Below are positions 1-7,891 of a DNA stretch of 64,000 nucleotides, in pieces; position 1 is the first letter of the stretch; every line of letters begins with the position of its first letter. Location of the stretch: assembly GCF_900129885.1 (NCBI RefSeq), contig NZ_FQXE01000003.1:372001-436000 (forward strand), in the 5' to 3' direction. The translations under genes and the position numbers were made by a program. Below the pieces are notes generated by a model that saw nothing but the letters and a program-made list of their open reading frames with translations, was not told the origin of the DNA and did no database searches. The stretch is from Pollutimonas bauzanensis. Lineage in GTDB: Bacteria; Pseudomonadota; Gammaproteobacteria; Burkholderiales; Burkholderiaceae_B.

Positions 1-354
1 GTGTCCATGGTGATATTCGGCGGCGTCTACTTTGCCATGCCCCGCATCCTGGATACGGCATGGCCGCGGCCCGGGCTGATTTCGCTGCATTTCTGGCTGG
101 TCGCCGCCGGCTTCGCCGTCTACATGGTCACGCTGAGCATAGGCGGCATTCTGCAAGGCCTGGTGCTGCTGGACCCGGCAAGGGCGTTCATCGATTCGGT
201 GGCCGTCACGATGCCGTGGCTGCAGGGCCGTTCGGCCGGCGGCGCGCTGATGACGCTGGGCCACCTGGTTTTCGCCCTGCATGTGCTGCTGATCACCCTG
301 CGTTCCGGCGTGCTCGCGGTCTCCGAGCGCGCCCCCGCGCAACTCACTGCCTAA
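1..354 (+). CDS. ccoN: cbb3-type cytochrome c oxidase subunit I, C-terminal fragment
   Basis: This is the last 117 codons of a gene that begins before the window, ending at TAA 352-354. The fragment is hydrophobic, with at least three membrane segments (about residues 1-12, 24-55 and 80-100). The sequence GGVYFAMPRI followed by LISLHFWLVAAGF and LSIGGILQG matches the last helices of CcoN, the heme-copper catalytic subunit that reduces oxygen at the inner membrane. The next gene, an FixO/CcoO-type cytochrome c, starts 8 bases after the stop and supports the call. The catalytic histidines lie outside the window, so the match rests on the C-terminal helices and on the neighbours. Confidence 0.8.
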   Translation: MSMVIFGGVYFAMPRILDTAWPRPGLISLHFWLVAAGFAVYMVTLSIGGILQGLVLLDPARAFIDSVAVTMPWLQGRSAGGALMTLGHLVFALHVLLITLRSGVLAVSERAPAQLTA

Positions 355-362
355 TCCGGACT

Positions 363-1043
363 ATGGAAAACGAACTCAAACTCATTGTCGGCGCCATGGT
401 GACGCTGTCGCTCGCCACCTCGGCCATGATAGTCGTGCCGTTCCTGCAGCTCAAGGATGAGCCGGCGCCGGCGGCGCTCAAGCCGTATACCAGCCAGGAA
501 CTGCGCGGCCGCCTTGTCTACCAGGCCAATGCCTGCATCGCCTGCCACACGCAGCAGCCCAGCACCACGGGCGCCGGCGCCGCCGACGCCAGCCGCGGCT
601 GGGGCCGCGCCTCGGTCGCCGGGGACTATCATTACGACGACCCCCCGCTGCTGGGCACCATGCGCACCGGCCCCGACCTGTTCAATATCGGCGTGCGCCA
701 GCCCAGCGCCGACTGGCAGCTGGGGCACCTGTTCCAGCCGCGAGCCTACACTCCCGGCAGCAACATGCCTTCCTATCGCTTCCTGTTCGATGTCAAAGAG
801 CCGGGCTCCGTGGCCAAGAATGAGCGCGTAGTGCATCTGCCTCCCGGCGCGGCGCAAGAAGGCAAAGTGGTGGTGGCCAGCCCCGAGGCTGTCGACCTGG
901 TCGCCTATCTGCTGAGCCTGAAACGCAGCTATCCCGTCCTGACGCTTGAGCAGGCCGGTGCCTTGGCGGACGAGTCCGCTTCCGCCGGCGACGGGCGGGC
1001 GGGCGCGGCGCGGCCGGCCGGGCCCGCGGGGAGCCGGCCATGA
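363..1043 (+). CDS. ccoO: cbb3-type oxidase monoheme cytochrome c subunit (FixO/CcoO)
   Basis: A 226-residue membrane-anchored cytochrome c that passes electrons to the CcoN catalytic subunit. It has an N-terminal membrane anchor (about residues 8-28), a single heme site CIACH (Cys58, Cys61, His62), and a probable axial Met135 in GSNMPSYRF. The stretch GTMRTGPDLFNIG then GHLFQPRAYTPGSNMPSY is characteristic of CcoO. The ATG at 363 was chosen because the anchor directly follows it; the reading frame is open further upstream but overlaps ccoN. The C-terminus is rich in Ala, Gly and Pro. The next gene overlaps by 4 bases (ATGA), so translation is probably coupled. Confidence 0.85.
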   Translation: MENELKLIVGAMVTLSLATSAMIVVPFLQLKDEPAPAALKPYTSQELRGRLVYQANACIACHTQQPSTTGAGAADASRGWGRASVAGDYHYDDPPLLGTMRTGPDLFNIGVRQPSADWQLGHLFQPRAYTPGSNMPSYRFLFDVKEPGSVAKNERVVHLPPGAAQEGKVVVASPEAVDLVAYLLSLKRSYPVLTLEQAGALADESASAGDGRAGAARPAGPAGSRP

Positions 1044-1657
1044 CCGGGCCCGGGCAAACCCGCGGCGCGGAGAACGCCGAGCCGCACGAACAGAACAACC
1101 CCGTGCCCCGCGTGCTTATCGGGCTGATAGCGGCTCTGGTCGTATGGGCCGTTTGCTATATCTATGCTTCCAGCCCCAATGGCGCCGCCGCCCTGGGCGA
1201 CCGTAGGGCGCCGGCCACCCTGGCGGCGGGGGCGGCGCCGCAACAGGGCGTTCTGGATGGCAGGCAAATCTTCACCGCCGCCTGCCAGGCTTGCCATCAG
1301 GCGGCGGGGCAGGGGCTGGCCGGGGTGTTTCCGCCGCTGGCGGGATCGGCGTGGGTGGCCGGCGCCCCGGACTTGCTGGCCAAGATCGTCCTGCACGGAA
1401 TGAATGGACCCATCGAAGTCGCGGGCGTGACGTATAGCGGCGCAATGCCGGCTTTCGGCGGCCAGTTCAGCGATGCGGAGCTTGCCGCCGTGCTGACGTT
1501 CATCCGCCAGGAATGGGGCAACCGCGCTCCCGCGCTGGATGCGGCCATGGTCGAGGCGGCGCGCAAGGCGACGGCCGGGCGGGCCGAGCCATGGAAAGGG
1601 GCCGAGGACCTGCTGAAACATGGCTCGCCCGCCGCCGGCGGCGGCCCGGCATCATGA
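1040..1657 (+). CDS. membrane-anchored monoheme c-type cytochrome
   Basis: A 205-residue cytochrome c. A short cytoplasmic N-terminus is followed by a membrane segment (about residues 24-43), then a periplasmic domain with CQACH (Cys82, Cys85, His86) and a probable Met136 axial ligand in YSGAMPAFGG. It sits where a canonical ccoNOQP operon would encode CcoP, but CcoP has two hemes and this protein has one. It probably serves as the electron-entry subunit or a donor to the oxidase. It overlaps the ccoO stop and the next start by 4 bases each, so it belongs to the same operon. Confidence 0.8.
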   Translation: MTGPGQTRGAENAEPHEQNNPVPRVLIGLIAALVVWAVCYIYASSPNGAAALGDRRAPATLAAGAAPQQGVLDGRQIFTAACQACHQAAGQGLAGVFPPLAGSAWVAGAPDLLAKIVLHGMNGPIEVAGVTYSGAMPAFGGQFSDAELAAVLTFIRQEWGNRAPALDAAMVEAARKATAGRAEPWKGAEDLLKHGSPAAGGGPAS

Positions 1658-2298
1658 GATCGAGCGCGCTGGGCTCCCTGGCGGCGACGGCCGTGGTCCT
1701 GGCGATGGGCCTGGCGGCTTACGCCGCCGTGACAGCCGGGTTCGCCGCGCTCACCGCCGACGGCGTGCGGCGCGCGCAGCTCGAACGCGCGCCGCGCGCG
1801 CTGCCGGCCCTCGCGCTGGTGGACGAACACGGCCGGGATTTGTCCCTGGGCCGCTACGGCGCCGCATCGCCCTATGCCACTTTCGTGACGCTGATTTACG
1901 TCCAGTGCCAATCCATTTGCCGCGGCAGCATCTCCGGCCAGTCGTGGCTGCAGCATGCCATCGAGTCCAGGGGGCTGCGGCATAGGCTGCGCTTGCTGAC
2001 GCTCAGTTTCGACCCGCTCAACGACACGCCGGCGGTGATGGCGGCCCACGCGCGCCGCGTGGATGCCGATCCGGACCTGTGGCGCTTCGCAACCGTGCGC
2101 GATCCGGCCGATCTGCCGGCTTTGCTGAAAACCTTCGGCATCGTCGTTTTGCCTGATGGAATGGGCGGCTATTCGCATAACGCCGCGCTATTCCTGCTGG
2201 ATACGCATGGCCGGCTTTCCAAGGCCTACGATATCGACAGGCCGGATCTTGCCTTGGCTGATTACCTGGCGCGCGGCGCGGGAGGCCGGGGCGGATGA
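1654..2298 (+). CDS. SCO1/SenC family copper chaperone or thiol reductase
   Basis: A 214-residue protein with an N-terminal membrane anchor (about residues 8-32) and a thioredoxin-like domain. The copper-binding residues of the SCO family are present: CQSIC (Cys85, Cys89) and His175 in YSHNAAL. SCO proteins insert copper into, or reduce thiols of, terminal oxidases, which fits its place behind the oxidase subunits. The ATG at 1654 overlaps the previous stop (ATGA); an in-frame extension upstream would overlap the cytochrome gene by more than 100 bases and is unlikely. Confidence 0.8.
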   Translation: MRSSALGSLAATAVVLAMGLAAYAAVTAGFAALTADGVRRAQLERAPRALPALALVDEHGRDLSLGRYGAASPYATFVTLIYVQCQSICRGSISGQSWLQHAIESRGLRHRLRLLTLSFDPLNDTPAVMAAHARRVDADPDLWRFATVRDPADLPALLKTFGIVVLPDGMGGYSHNAALFLLDTHGRLSKAYDIDRPDLALADYLARGAGGRGG

Positions 2299-2897
2299 AG
2301 AACCGGCCGCGGTCCGGGCGCGCCAGGCGATGGCCGCCGCCCCCATGGCTGCCTGGCTTGCTGCTGGCCGTGTCGGCGCTGTTCCAGCCCTGGCTGGAAC
2401 AATCGATGGCCCGGCACATGGGTATCGAGCTGCCCCTGCTATTCATCCTGGGCTGGCTGGCGGCCCGGGCTGGCGGTGCGCGGCTGAGCCGGATGGCGGC
2501 GCCCTGGAACATGGCAGGCGTGCCGGCCCTGCTCTTCGCCATGCTGGCGCTGTCGCTCTGGATGGTGCCGGCGGCCCTGGACTACGCCGTCCTCGACCCG
2601 GCCGTGGCGGTCCTGAAGGTGGCCAGCATAGTCCTCGCGGGGTCGATGGCGGGACTGTCATGGAAGCTTGCGGGCATCACGATCCAGGCCTTTTTCTTGT
2701 TGAACTGGTTCTGGATGACTTTCGTCATCGGCCTGCTGTACCGGGATGCGCCGCAGCAGCTTTGCAGTGTTTACCTCGTCGACGAGCAGGCCGATGCGGG
2801 CCGGGCCATGATGGCGTGGGCGCTGCTCGGCCTGGCGCTTTGGGCGCCTTCCGTACTGCGGGAGATCCGTCGCTGGGACCGCGACGGATCCGCTTAG
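2295..2897 (+). CDS. polytopic membrane protein of the oxidase operon, unknown function
   Basis: A 200-residue protein with a very basic, proline-rich N-terminus (residues 1-18) and about five hydrophobic segments (near residues 19-35, 44-58, 73-92, 102-120, 128-148), with a further segment near the C-terminus. I do not recognise a named family with confidence. Its start overlaps the SCO gene stop by 4 bases, so it is the last gene of the oxidase operon, and a role in oxidase assembly or copper handling is a reasonable guess from context only. A GC-rich hairpin follows immediately. Confidence 0.6.
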   Translation: MKNRPRSGRARRWPPPPWLPGLLLAVSALFQPWLEQSMARHMGIELPLLFILGWLAARAGGARLSRMAAPWNMAGVPALLFAMLALSLWMVPAALDYAVLDPAVAVLKVASIVLAGSMAGLSWKLAGITIQAFFLLNWFWMTFVIGLLYRDAPQQLCSVYLVDEQADAGRAMMAWALLGLALWAPSVLREIRRWDRDGSA

Positions 2898-2922
2898 CCG
2901 CCGCGGCGCTGCGCGGCGGGCT
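2896..2922. terminator. GC-rich hairpin between convergent genes
   Basis: AGCCGCCGCG pairs with CGCGGCGGGCT (one bulged G) right at the stop of the oxidase operon. It lies between convergent genes (stops at 2897 and 2941). There is no T-run, so factor-independent termination is uncertain. Confidence 0.4.
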
Positions 2923-2940
2923 GCATCGCGCCGCGGCGCC

Positions 2941-3420
2941 TCAAAGGCCCAATTCGGACAGGCCCGGATGATCGTCGGGACGGCGTCCGAGAGGCCAGTG
3001 GAATTTGCGCTCCGATTCCTTGATCGGCATATCGTTGATGCTGGCGTAGCGGTTGAGCATCAGGCCGTCCTCGCCGAACTCCCAGTTCTCGTTGCCATAC
3101 GAACGGAACCAGTTGCCCGAATCGTCGTGCCATTCATACGCATAGCGCACCGCGATGCGGTTTCCGGTAAAAGCCCAGAGCTCCTTGATCAGCCGGTAGT
3201 CCAGCTCCTTGGCCCATTTGCGCGCCAGAAACGCGCGCGCCTCGTCGCGGTTGCCGGCGAATTCCGCGCGGTTGCGCCAGCGGGTATCCAGGCTGTAGGC
3301 CAGCGCGACCTTGGCGGCATCGCGGCTGTTCCAGCCGTCTTCGGCCAGGCGGACTTTCCGGACTGCGGTTTCCCGTGTGAAAGGGGGCAGGGGAGGACGG
3401 ACTTCGCTGCTGGTTGACAT
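2941..3420 (-). CDS. DUF1348 / NTF2-like (SnoaL-type) protein
   Basis: A 159-residue small alpha+beta protein. The sequence [12 protein letters not shown], then [13 protein letters not shown], then [13 protein letters not shown] is typical of the DUF1348 nuclear-transport-factor-2-like family, whose biochemical role is not established. The ATG at 3420 is preferred because GAGG lies 8 bases upstream of it; an earlier ATG at 3438 overlaps the tetR stop (ATGA) and would add six residues. Either way it is in one transcription unit with the upstream TetR gene and is probably under its control. Confidence 0.75.
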   Translation of the reverse strand: MSTSSEVRPPLPPFTRETAVRKVRLAEDGWNSRDAAKVALAYSLDTRWRNRAEFAGNRDEARAFLARKWAKELDYRLIKELWAFTGNRIAVRYAYEWHDDSGNWFRSYGNENWEFGEDGLMLNRYASINDMPIKESERKFHWPLGRRPDDHPGLSELGL

Positions 3421-3434
3421 GGCTATGGCCTCAT

Positions 3435-4034
3435 TCATTGGCGGGGTGGAAAATTTTCGGCGACGGCGCGAGGCTGGATGAGCCTGCCCGCCATTCGTTC
3501 GGCGCTGTCGGCGATAGAGGCATCGCCGGTCACCAGCGCAACCGTGATCGCGCCGTCGATCAATACCAGAAGCTGCCTCGCGGTTTCTTCGGGGTCGTCG
3601 ACGCGGCAGGCCAATGCCAACTGGCGCACATAGTCGAGCAGACCTTGCTTGTGAAGACGGCAGACGGCCCGGATCGGGCTGGCGGCGCCGCCTATCTCGC
3701 CTGCGGCATTGATGAAGGCGCAGCCCCGGAAATCATCCGAAGCGAACCAGCGGCGCAATGCGGGAAACATAGACAGCAGGCGCTCGGCGGGCGCATCCGC
3801 GTCCGAAGTCGCGCCGATGAACCATCGCATCCAGCGCTCATCGCGCTGCTGCAGCGCGGCGGCCACCAGCGCTTCTTTGGTGGGGTAATAGCGGTAAATG
3901 GTCTTGCGCGCCACGCCCGAGGTTTTGACGATGAGATCCATGCCGGTAGCGCAGATGCCGCCGGCATAGATCAATTGCTCGGTAGTGTCCAGCAGCCTGG
4001 CCCGGGTCGAGGATGCTTCATCGGGAATGGTCAT
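3435..4034 (-). CDS. TetR/AcrR family transcriptional repressor
   Basis: A 199-residue regulator. The N-terminal helix-turn-helix covers about residues 8-55 ([17 protein letters not shown], then [18 protein letters not shown]), followed by a variable ligand-binding domain. The frame is open back to a TTG at 4103, but that TTG is the -35 element of a good promoter, and the inferred RNA start near 4068 lies inside the longer frame. The true start is therefore the ATG at 4034, although no strong ribosome binding site precedes it. Two palindromes in the leader suggest autorepression. The inducing ligand is unknown. Confidence 0.85.
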   Translation of the reverse strand: MTIPDEASSTRARLLDTTEQLIYAGGICATGMDLIVKTSGVARKTIYRYYPTKEALVAAALQQRDERWMRWFIGATSDADAPAERLLSMFPALRRWFASDDFRGCAFINAAGEIGGAASPIRAVCRLHKQGLLDYVRQLALACRVDDPEETARQLLVLIDGAITVALVTGDASIADSAERMAGRLIQPRAVAENFPPRQ

Positions 4035-4046
4035 GGCGGCGCTGGG

Positions 4047-4060
4047 AGAATGATCGTTCT
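4047..4060. promoter_or_regulatory. TetR operator dyad, promoter-distal copy
   Basis: AGAATGATCGTTCT is a near-perfect palindrome (AGAAYGATCRTTCT). It lies between the inferred transcription start and the tetR ATG. An exact inverse copy lies 19 bases away. Confidence 0.65.
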
Positions 4061-4074
4061 TTATAGGAGCGCAA

Positions 4075-4103
4075 ATGGTAGAACGATCATTCTTTTCTGT
4101 CAA
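4075..4103 (-). promoter_or_regulatory. tetR promoter with an embedded operator
   Basis: On the minus strand TTGACA (4098-4103) and TACCAT (4075-4080) are 17 bases apart, a good sigma-70 promoter reading into the TetR gene. The second operator copy, AGAACGATCATTCT (4080-4093), fills the spacer, so bound repressor would block polymerase. Confidence 0.7.
4080..4093. promoter_or_regulatory. TetR operator dyad, spacer copy
   Basis: AGAACGATCATTCT is the exact reverse complement of the copy at 4047-4060 and sits between the -35 and -10 elements. Two copies 33 bases apart, about three helical turns, would place two dimers on the same face of the DNA. Confidence 0.65.
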
Positions 4104-4157
4104 CGCTTATATTGCCAATGCTTATCCAGCGGGCCGCGTCCGGCGACGGCCATCCCG

Positions 4158-5108
4158 CTATTGCTTGGCCACGCCCAGCGACTCGGCGACCTTGCCTAGC
4201 GCCTCATACTCTTGCCTCAGCATTTTTTCCAGTTCCGGGCCGCTGCGGATCACCACTTCCTCGCCCGAGTCTTCCACGAACTTGCGGATTTCGGGCTTGC
4301 GCGCGGCATGCGTGAATGCCGCCTGCAGTTTTTCGATGATGGCGGGCGGAGTGCCTTTGGGTCCGAGGATGCCCCGCCATAGCAGCGTTTCCTCTTCCGG
4401 AATGCCAATATCCGTCAGGCTCGAAGCGTCGGGCAGCGATGGCGCGCGCGCGGCCGAACTGACCAGCGGGCAGAACACCTTGCCGGCGGCCAGGTGGGGC
4501 TTGATGGGCAGGATGGAGCCGACATAGATATCCACGTGCTTGCCAAGGAAATTGTTCAGCGTGTCGCCTGCGCCCTTGAAGGGTACGCCCAGGACAGATA
4601 GATTTTTGGCGCGGAAGATGCGTTCCGAGGCCAACTGGCCCGTGCCGCCGATGCCATCGTTGCCATAGGAATACTTGCCCGGGTTCCTGGCCAGCTCTTC
4701 TATCATCCCCTTGCCGGTGCGCGCCGGGAAATCGGCATTCACGCAGAAGACATATGGCGCGCTGGAGATCTGGATGATGGGAGTGAAGTCATCCGGGCCA
4801 TAGCTTTTCTTCAATGTGTGGGGGATAGCCGTCACGGGGCTGCTCCATACGGCCGCCAGTGTCGTGCCGTCCGGAACGGAGCGGATCATCTGGTTCATGC
4901 CGATGGAACCGCCCGCGCCGCCCACGTTCATCACGACCAGGGTGGAATCCAGCGTTTCATTGGCGGCCTGGGCCACGGTGCGGAAGAATCCGTCCGTGCC
5001 GCCGCCGGGAGGGGCGGGAATGATCAGCCGGGTTTGCTGCGCCGCGGCAGGCAATGCCAACGCCAACAGCGGAATGGCGATAAGGGTGGATAGCAATGGT
5101 GTTTTCAT
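4158..5108 (-). CDS. Bug/TctC-type periplasmic solute-binding protein
   Basis: A 316-residue protein with a signal peptide (MKTPLLSTLIAIPLLALALP, then AAAQQ). The pattern LIIPAPPGGGTDGFFRTVAQ, then MNVGGAGGSIG, then VPFKGAGDTLNNFLGKHVD is that of the Bug family, the substrate-binding part of tripartite tricarboxylate transporters, which bind carboxylates. The ATG at 5108 is preferred because GGAGA lies about 9 bases upstream and the signal peptide begins there. No TctA/TctB membrane genes are nearby, which is common for Bug proteins in Alcaligenaceae. It lies 68 bases behind the aconitase gene and is probably cotranscribed, suggesting that the module's substrate is a di- or tricarboxylate. 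Confidence 0.85.
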   Translation of the reverse strand: MKTPLLSTLIAIPLLALALPAAAQQTRLIIPAPPGGGTDGFFRTVAQAANETLDSTLVVMNVGGAGGSIGMNQMIRSVPDGTTLAAVWSSPVTAIPHTLKKSYGPDDFTPIIQISSAPYVFCVNADFPARTGKGMIEELARNPGKYSYGNDGIGGTGQLASERIFRAKNLSVLGVPFKGAGDTLNNFLGKHVDIYVGSILPIKPHLAAGKVFCPLVSSAARAPSLPDASSLTDIGIPEEETLLWRGILGPKGTPPAIIEKLQAAFTHAARKPEIRKFVEDSGEEVVIRSGPELEKMLRQEYEALGKVAESLGVAKQ

Positions 5109-5176
5109 CGAGAGTCTCCGAAAGGAATTCGTGGTGTTGTTGACTGGGTGATAAGGTTGCGGGAATGTCACGCTGC

Positions 5177-7891
5177 TCATGCCTGGCTCGCCTGCGCCGG
5201 CGGCTTGGCCAGCTGTTTGCGCAGTACATAGGGCAGCACTCCGCCATGGCGGATGTAGCTGGCTTCCAGCCGGGTGTCCACGCGCAGCAGCACGCGGGCG
5301 TCGGTGATCGAGCCATCCTGGCGATGGATGCGCAATGGCAGTATCTGCCTGGGTTCCACGCCATTTTCGATGCCCGGCAGGGAATAGGCCTCTGTGCCGT
5401 CGAGGCCCAGGCTGTCGATATCCTGGCCATCCAGGAATTCGCAGGGCAGCACGCCCATGCCGACCAGGTTGCTGCGGTGGATGCGCTCGAAGCTGCGGGC
5501 TATCACTGCGCGCACGCCCAGCAAGCGGGTTCCCTTGGCGGCCCAGTCGCGGCTGGAACCGGTGCCGTACTCCTTGCCGGCAAAGACCAGCAGGGGAACA
5601 GCCTGGGCCTGATAGACCCGGGCCGCCTCATGGATGGGCAGGATATTTCCCCCGGGCTGCATGCGCGTCACGCCGCCTTCGATTCCGGCGACCATGCGAT
5701 TGCGCAATCGCACATTGGCGAATGTGCCGCGCACCATGACCTCGTGATTGGCGCGCCTGGCGACATAGGTATTGAATTCAGCCGCGGCCACGCCATGGCG
5801 CAGCAGGTACTGTCCGGCAGGCGAGTCCGGATGGATGCTGCCGCCGGGACTGATATGGTCCGTGGTTACCGAATCCCCCAGCAGGGCCAGGGCCCGCGCG
5901 CCGGCGACAGGCGCCAGCGGCGCGGGCTCGGCCTGGACGCCATCCAGGAACGGCGGGCGGCGCAGGTAGGTGGAATCCGGGTCCCAGGCGAACCGCTTGC
6001 CTTGCGGGGCAGGCAGGGCGCTCCATAGCGGGTTGTCCATGGCGGCCTCGGAATAGCTGTCCAGAAAATGCGCGGTATCGCGCGCCTGGGGCAGCAAGGC
6101 CTGCACATCGGCCGCCGACGGCCAGAGGTCGCGCAGGAAGACGGGCTGGCCGCGGGCATCCAGGCCCAGCGGCGCCCGCTGGATGTCGGTGATGCGCCCC
6201 GCGAGGGCGAAAGCGACCACCATGGCCGGACTCATCAGGTAATTGGCGCGTATGCTGGGGTGGATGCGCGCCTCGAAGTTGCGGTTGCCCGACAGCACGG
6301 AGGCCACGACCAGGTCCCGCGCGCCAATGGCGGCTTCCACATCCGCCGGCAGGGGGCCGGAATTTCCCATGCATGTGCCGCATCCGAAACCGGCAATGTG
6401 GAAGCCGAGCTGCTCGAGGCTTTGCAGCAAGCCGGTCTGCCGCAGGTAGGACTGCACCACCTTCGAGCCGGGCGTGAACGATGTCTTGACGTGCGCGGCG
6501 CAGCGCAGCCCATGCGCGGCGGCGTTGCGTGCCAGCAGTCCCGCGGCAAGCAGCAGGGCGGGGTTCGACGTATTTGCGCAGGAAGTGATGGCGGCAATGA
6601 CGATGTCGCCGTCGGACAGCGCGGCGGCATTGTCGCCCCGCGCGGCTGGAGCATCGCCGCGGGCCGGTGCGCCGCGCCCGAATCCGCCCTGATCGGCCGG
6701 CAGCGCCAGCAGCCGCGTGAACTGGGAATCCAGTTCGGCCAGCCCGACGCGGTCCTGCGGCCGGCGCGGGCCGCTCGCGCTGGGCTCTATCTGGGCGAGA
6801 TCGATGCGGATGTCCTGGCTGTAGTCGATCTGGCCGCGCCTGGGCATGCCGTACATGCCCTGCGCCTGCCAATAGGCGCATATCCGTTCCAGCTGCTCCT
6901 GCGTCCGGCCCGTTGCCCGCAGGAAGTCCATGGTCTGCGCATCGACGGCGAAGAATGCGGCAGTGGCGCCATATTCCGGCGCCATGTTGGCGACCGTGCA
7001 GCGATCCGCTGGACTCAGGCCAGCGGCGCCTTCTCCATAGAACTCCACGAACTTGCCGACGACGCCCGAGCGGCGCAGCAACTCGGTAACGCTCAGCGCC
7101 AGGTCGGTCGCCATGACGCCGGGCTGCAGTCGCCCCAAGAGCTCCACGCCCACGACATCCGGTATGGCCAGCGCCAGGGGCTGGCCCAGCATGGCGGCTT
7201 CCGCCTCGATGCCGCCCACGCCCCACCCCAGCACTCCCAGGCCGTTGATCATGGCGGTATGGCTGTCCGGGCCGATCACCGTGTCGGGATAGAGCAAGCC
7301 GCCATCCTGGCAGACATGGTGCGCCAGGAATTCGATGTTGACCTGATGGATAATGCCGTTGCCCGGCGCAACGACGCGTATCCCGTCGAACGCGCCGGCG
7401 GCCCATTTCAGGAAGCTGTAGCGTTCGCCGTTGCGCTCGAATTCCATGCGGGTGTTATAGGCCAGGGCGTAGCTGGACCCCGCTCGCTCCACTTGCAGCG
7501 AGTGGTCGACCACCATGTCCACCGGCAGCAGCGGTTCGATGGCGCCTGGCGCCGCGCCCTGCGCGCAGGCGGCGTCGCGCATGGCGGCGAGGTCGGCCAG
7601 CAGCGGAATGCCGGACGCATCGGGCGCAAGAATGCGCGCCACGGTGAAGGGAATATCGGGCCGCTGTGTCTCCCGCGGCCGCCAGCCGGCCAACTGCCGG
7701 ATCGATTGGGCCATTTCCTGGCCGCCATCGTCGTGGCGCAGCAATGATTCGAGCAGAATGCGCAGGCTGAACGGCAGCCGTCCGATATTGCCCCAGCCTT
7801 GTTCCTGCAGCACGGCCAGATCGTGGAAATAGCCCAGCGGCCTGCCTCCGGCATGCAGCATTCGGCGCGTGGATGGCACTGTCGTATTCAT
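5177..7891 (-). CDS. acnA: aconitate hydratase, AcnA/IRP type (possibly specialised)
   Basis: A 904-residue [4Fe-4S] dehydratase of normal AcnA length. The cluster ligands are present: Cys438 in AITSCANTSNP, and Cys504 and Cys507 in GFGCGTCMGNSGPL. Family motifs also seen are IGPDSHTAMINGLGVLGWGVGGIEAE in the N-terminal half, GDSVTTDHISPGGSI at the start of the swivel domain, and GKEYGTGSSRDWAAKG. Aconitases isomerise citrate and isocitrate through cis-aconitate, and paralogues act on methylcitrate or related acids. Its place between an amidohydrolase and a Bug protein, under a GntR regulator, suggests a dedicated copy for a catabolic tricarboxylate rather than the TCA-cycle enzyme. The start overlaps the amidohydrolase stop by 4 bases. 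The family call is firm; the substrate and symbol are less so. Confidence 0.85.
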   Translation of the reverse strand: MNTTVPSTRRMLHAGGRPLGYFHDLAVLQEQGWGNIGRLPFSLRILLESLLRHDDGGQEMAQSIRQLAGWRPRETQRPDIPFTVARILAPDASGIPLLADLAAMRDAACAQGAAPGAIEPLLPVDMVVDHSLQVERAGSSYALAYNTRMEFERNGERYSFLKWAAGAFDGIRVVAPGNGIIHQVNIEFLAHHVCQDGGLLYPDTVIGPDSHTAMINGLGVLGWGVGGIEAEAAMLGQPLALAIPDVVGVELLGRLQPGVMATDLALSVTELLRRSGVVGKFVEFYGEGAAGLSPADRCTVANMAPEYGATAAFFAVDAQTMDFLRATGRTQEQLERICAYWQAQGMYGMPRRGQIDYSQDIRIDLAQIEPSASGPRRPQDRVGLAELDSQFTRLLALPADQGGFGRGAPARGDAPAARGDNAAALSDGDIVIAAITSCANTSNPALLLAAGLLARNAAAHGLRCAAHVKTSFTPGSKVVQSYLRQTGLLQSLEQLGFHIAGFGCGTCMGNSGPLPADVEAAIGARDLVVASVLSGNRNFEARIHPSIRANYLMSPAMVVAFALAGRITDIQRAPLGLDARGQPVFLRDLWPSAADVQALLPQARDTAHFLDSYSEAAMDNPLWSALPAPQGKRFAWDPDSTYLRRPPFLDGVQAEPAPLAPVAGARALALLGDSVTTDHISPGGSIHPDSPAGQYLLRHGVAAAEFNTYVARRANHEVMVRGTFANVRLRNRMVAGIEGGVTRMQPGGNILPIHEAARVYQAQAVPLLVFAGKEYGTGSSRDWAAKGTRLLGVRAVIARSFERIHRSNLVGMGVLPCEFLDGQDIDSLGLDGTEAYSLPGIENGVEPRQILPLRIHRQDGSITDARVLLRVDTRLEASYIRHGGVLPYVLRKQLAKPPAQASQA

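Noticed and set aside
60-362. An upstream extension of the CcoO frame
   Set aside because: It overlaps ccoN out of frame and encodes Arg-rich shadow sequence; the ATG at 363 gives a proper membrane anchor.
4035-4103. An N-terminal extension of the TetR protein from TTG 4103
   Set aside because: The TTG is part of the -35 box TTGACA and the extension would span the operators and transcription start.
6068-7747. A plus-strand open frame of 559 codons opposite the aconitase gene
   Set aside because: It is antisense to a gene with all aconitase motifs and has shadow-like composition.
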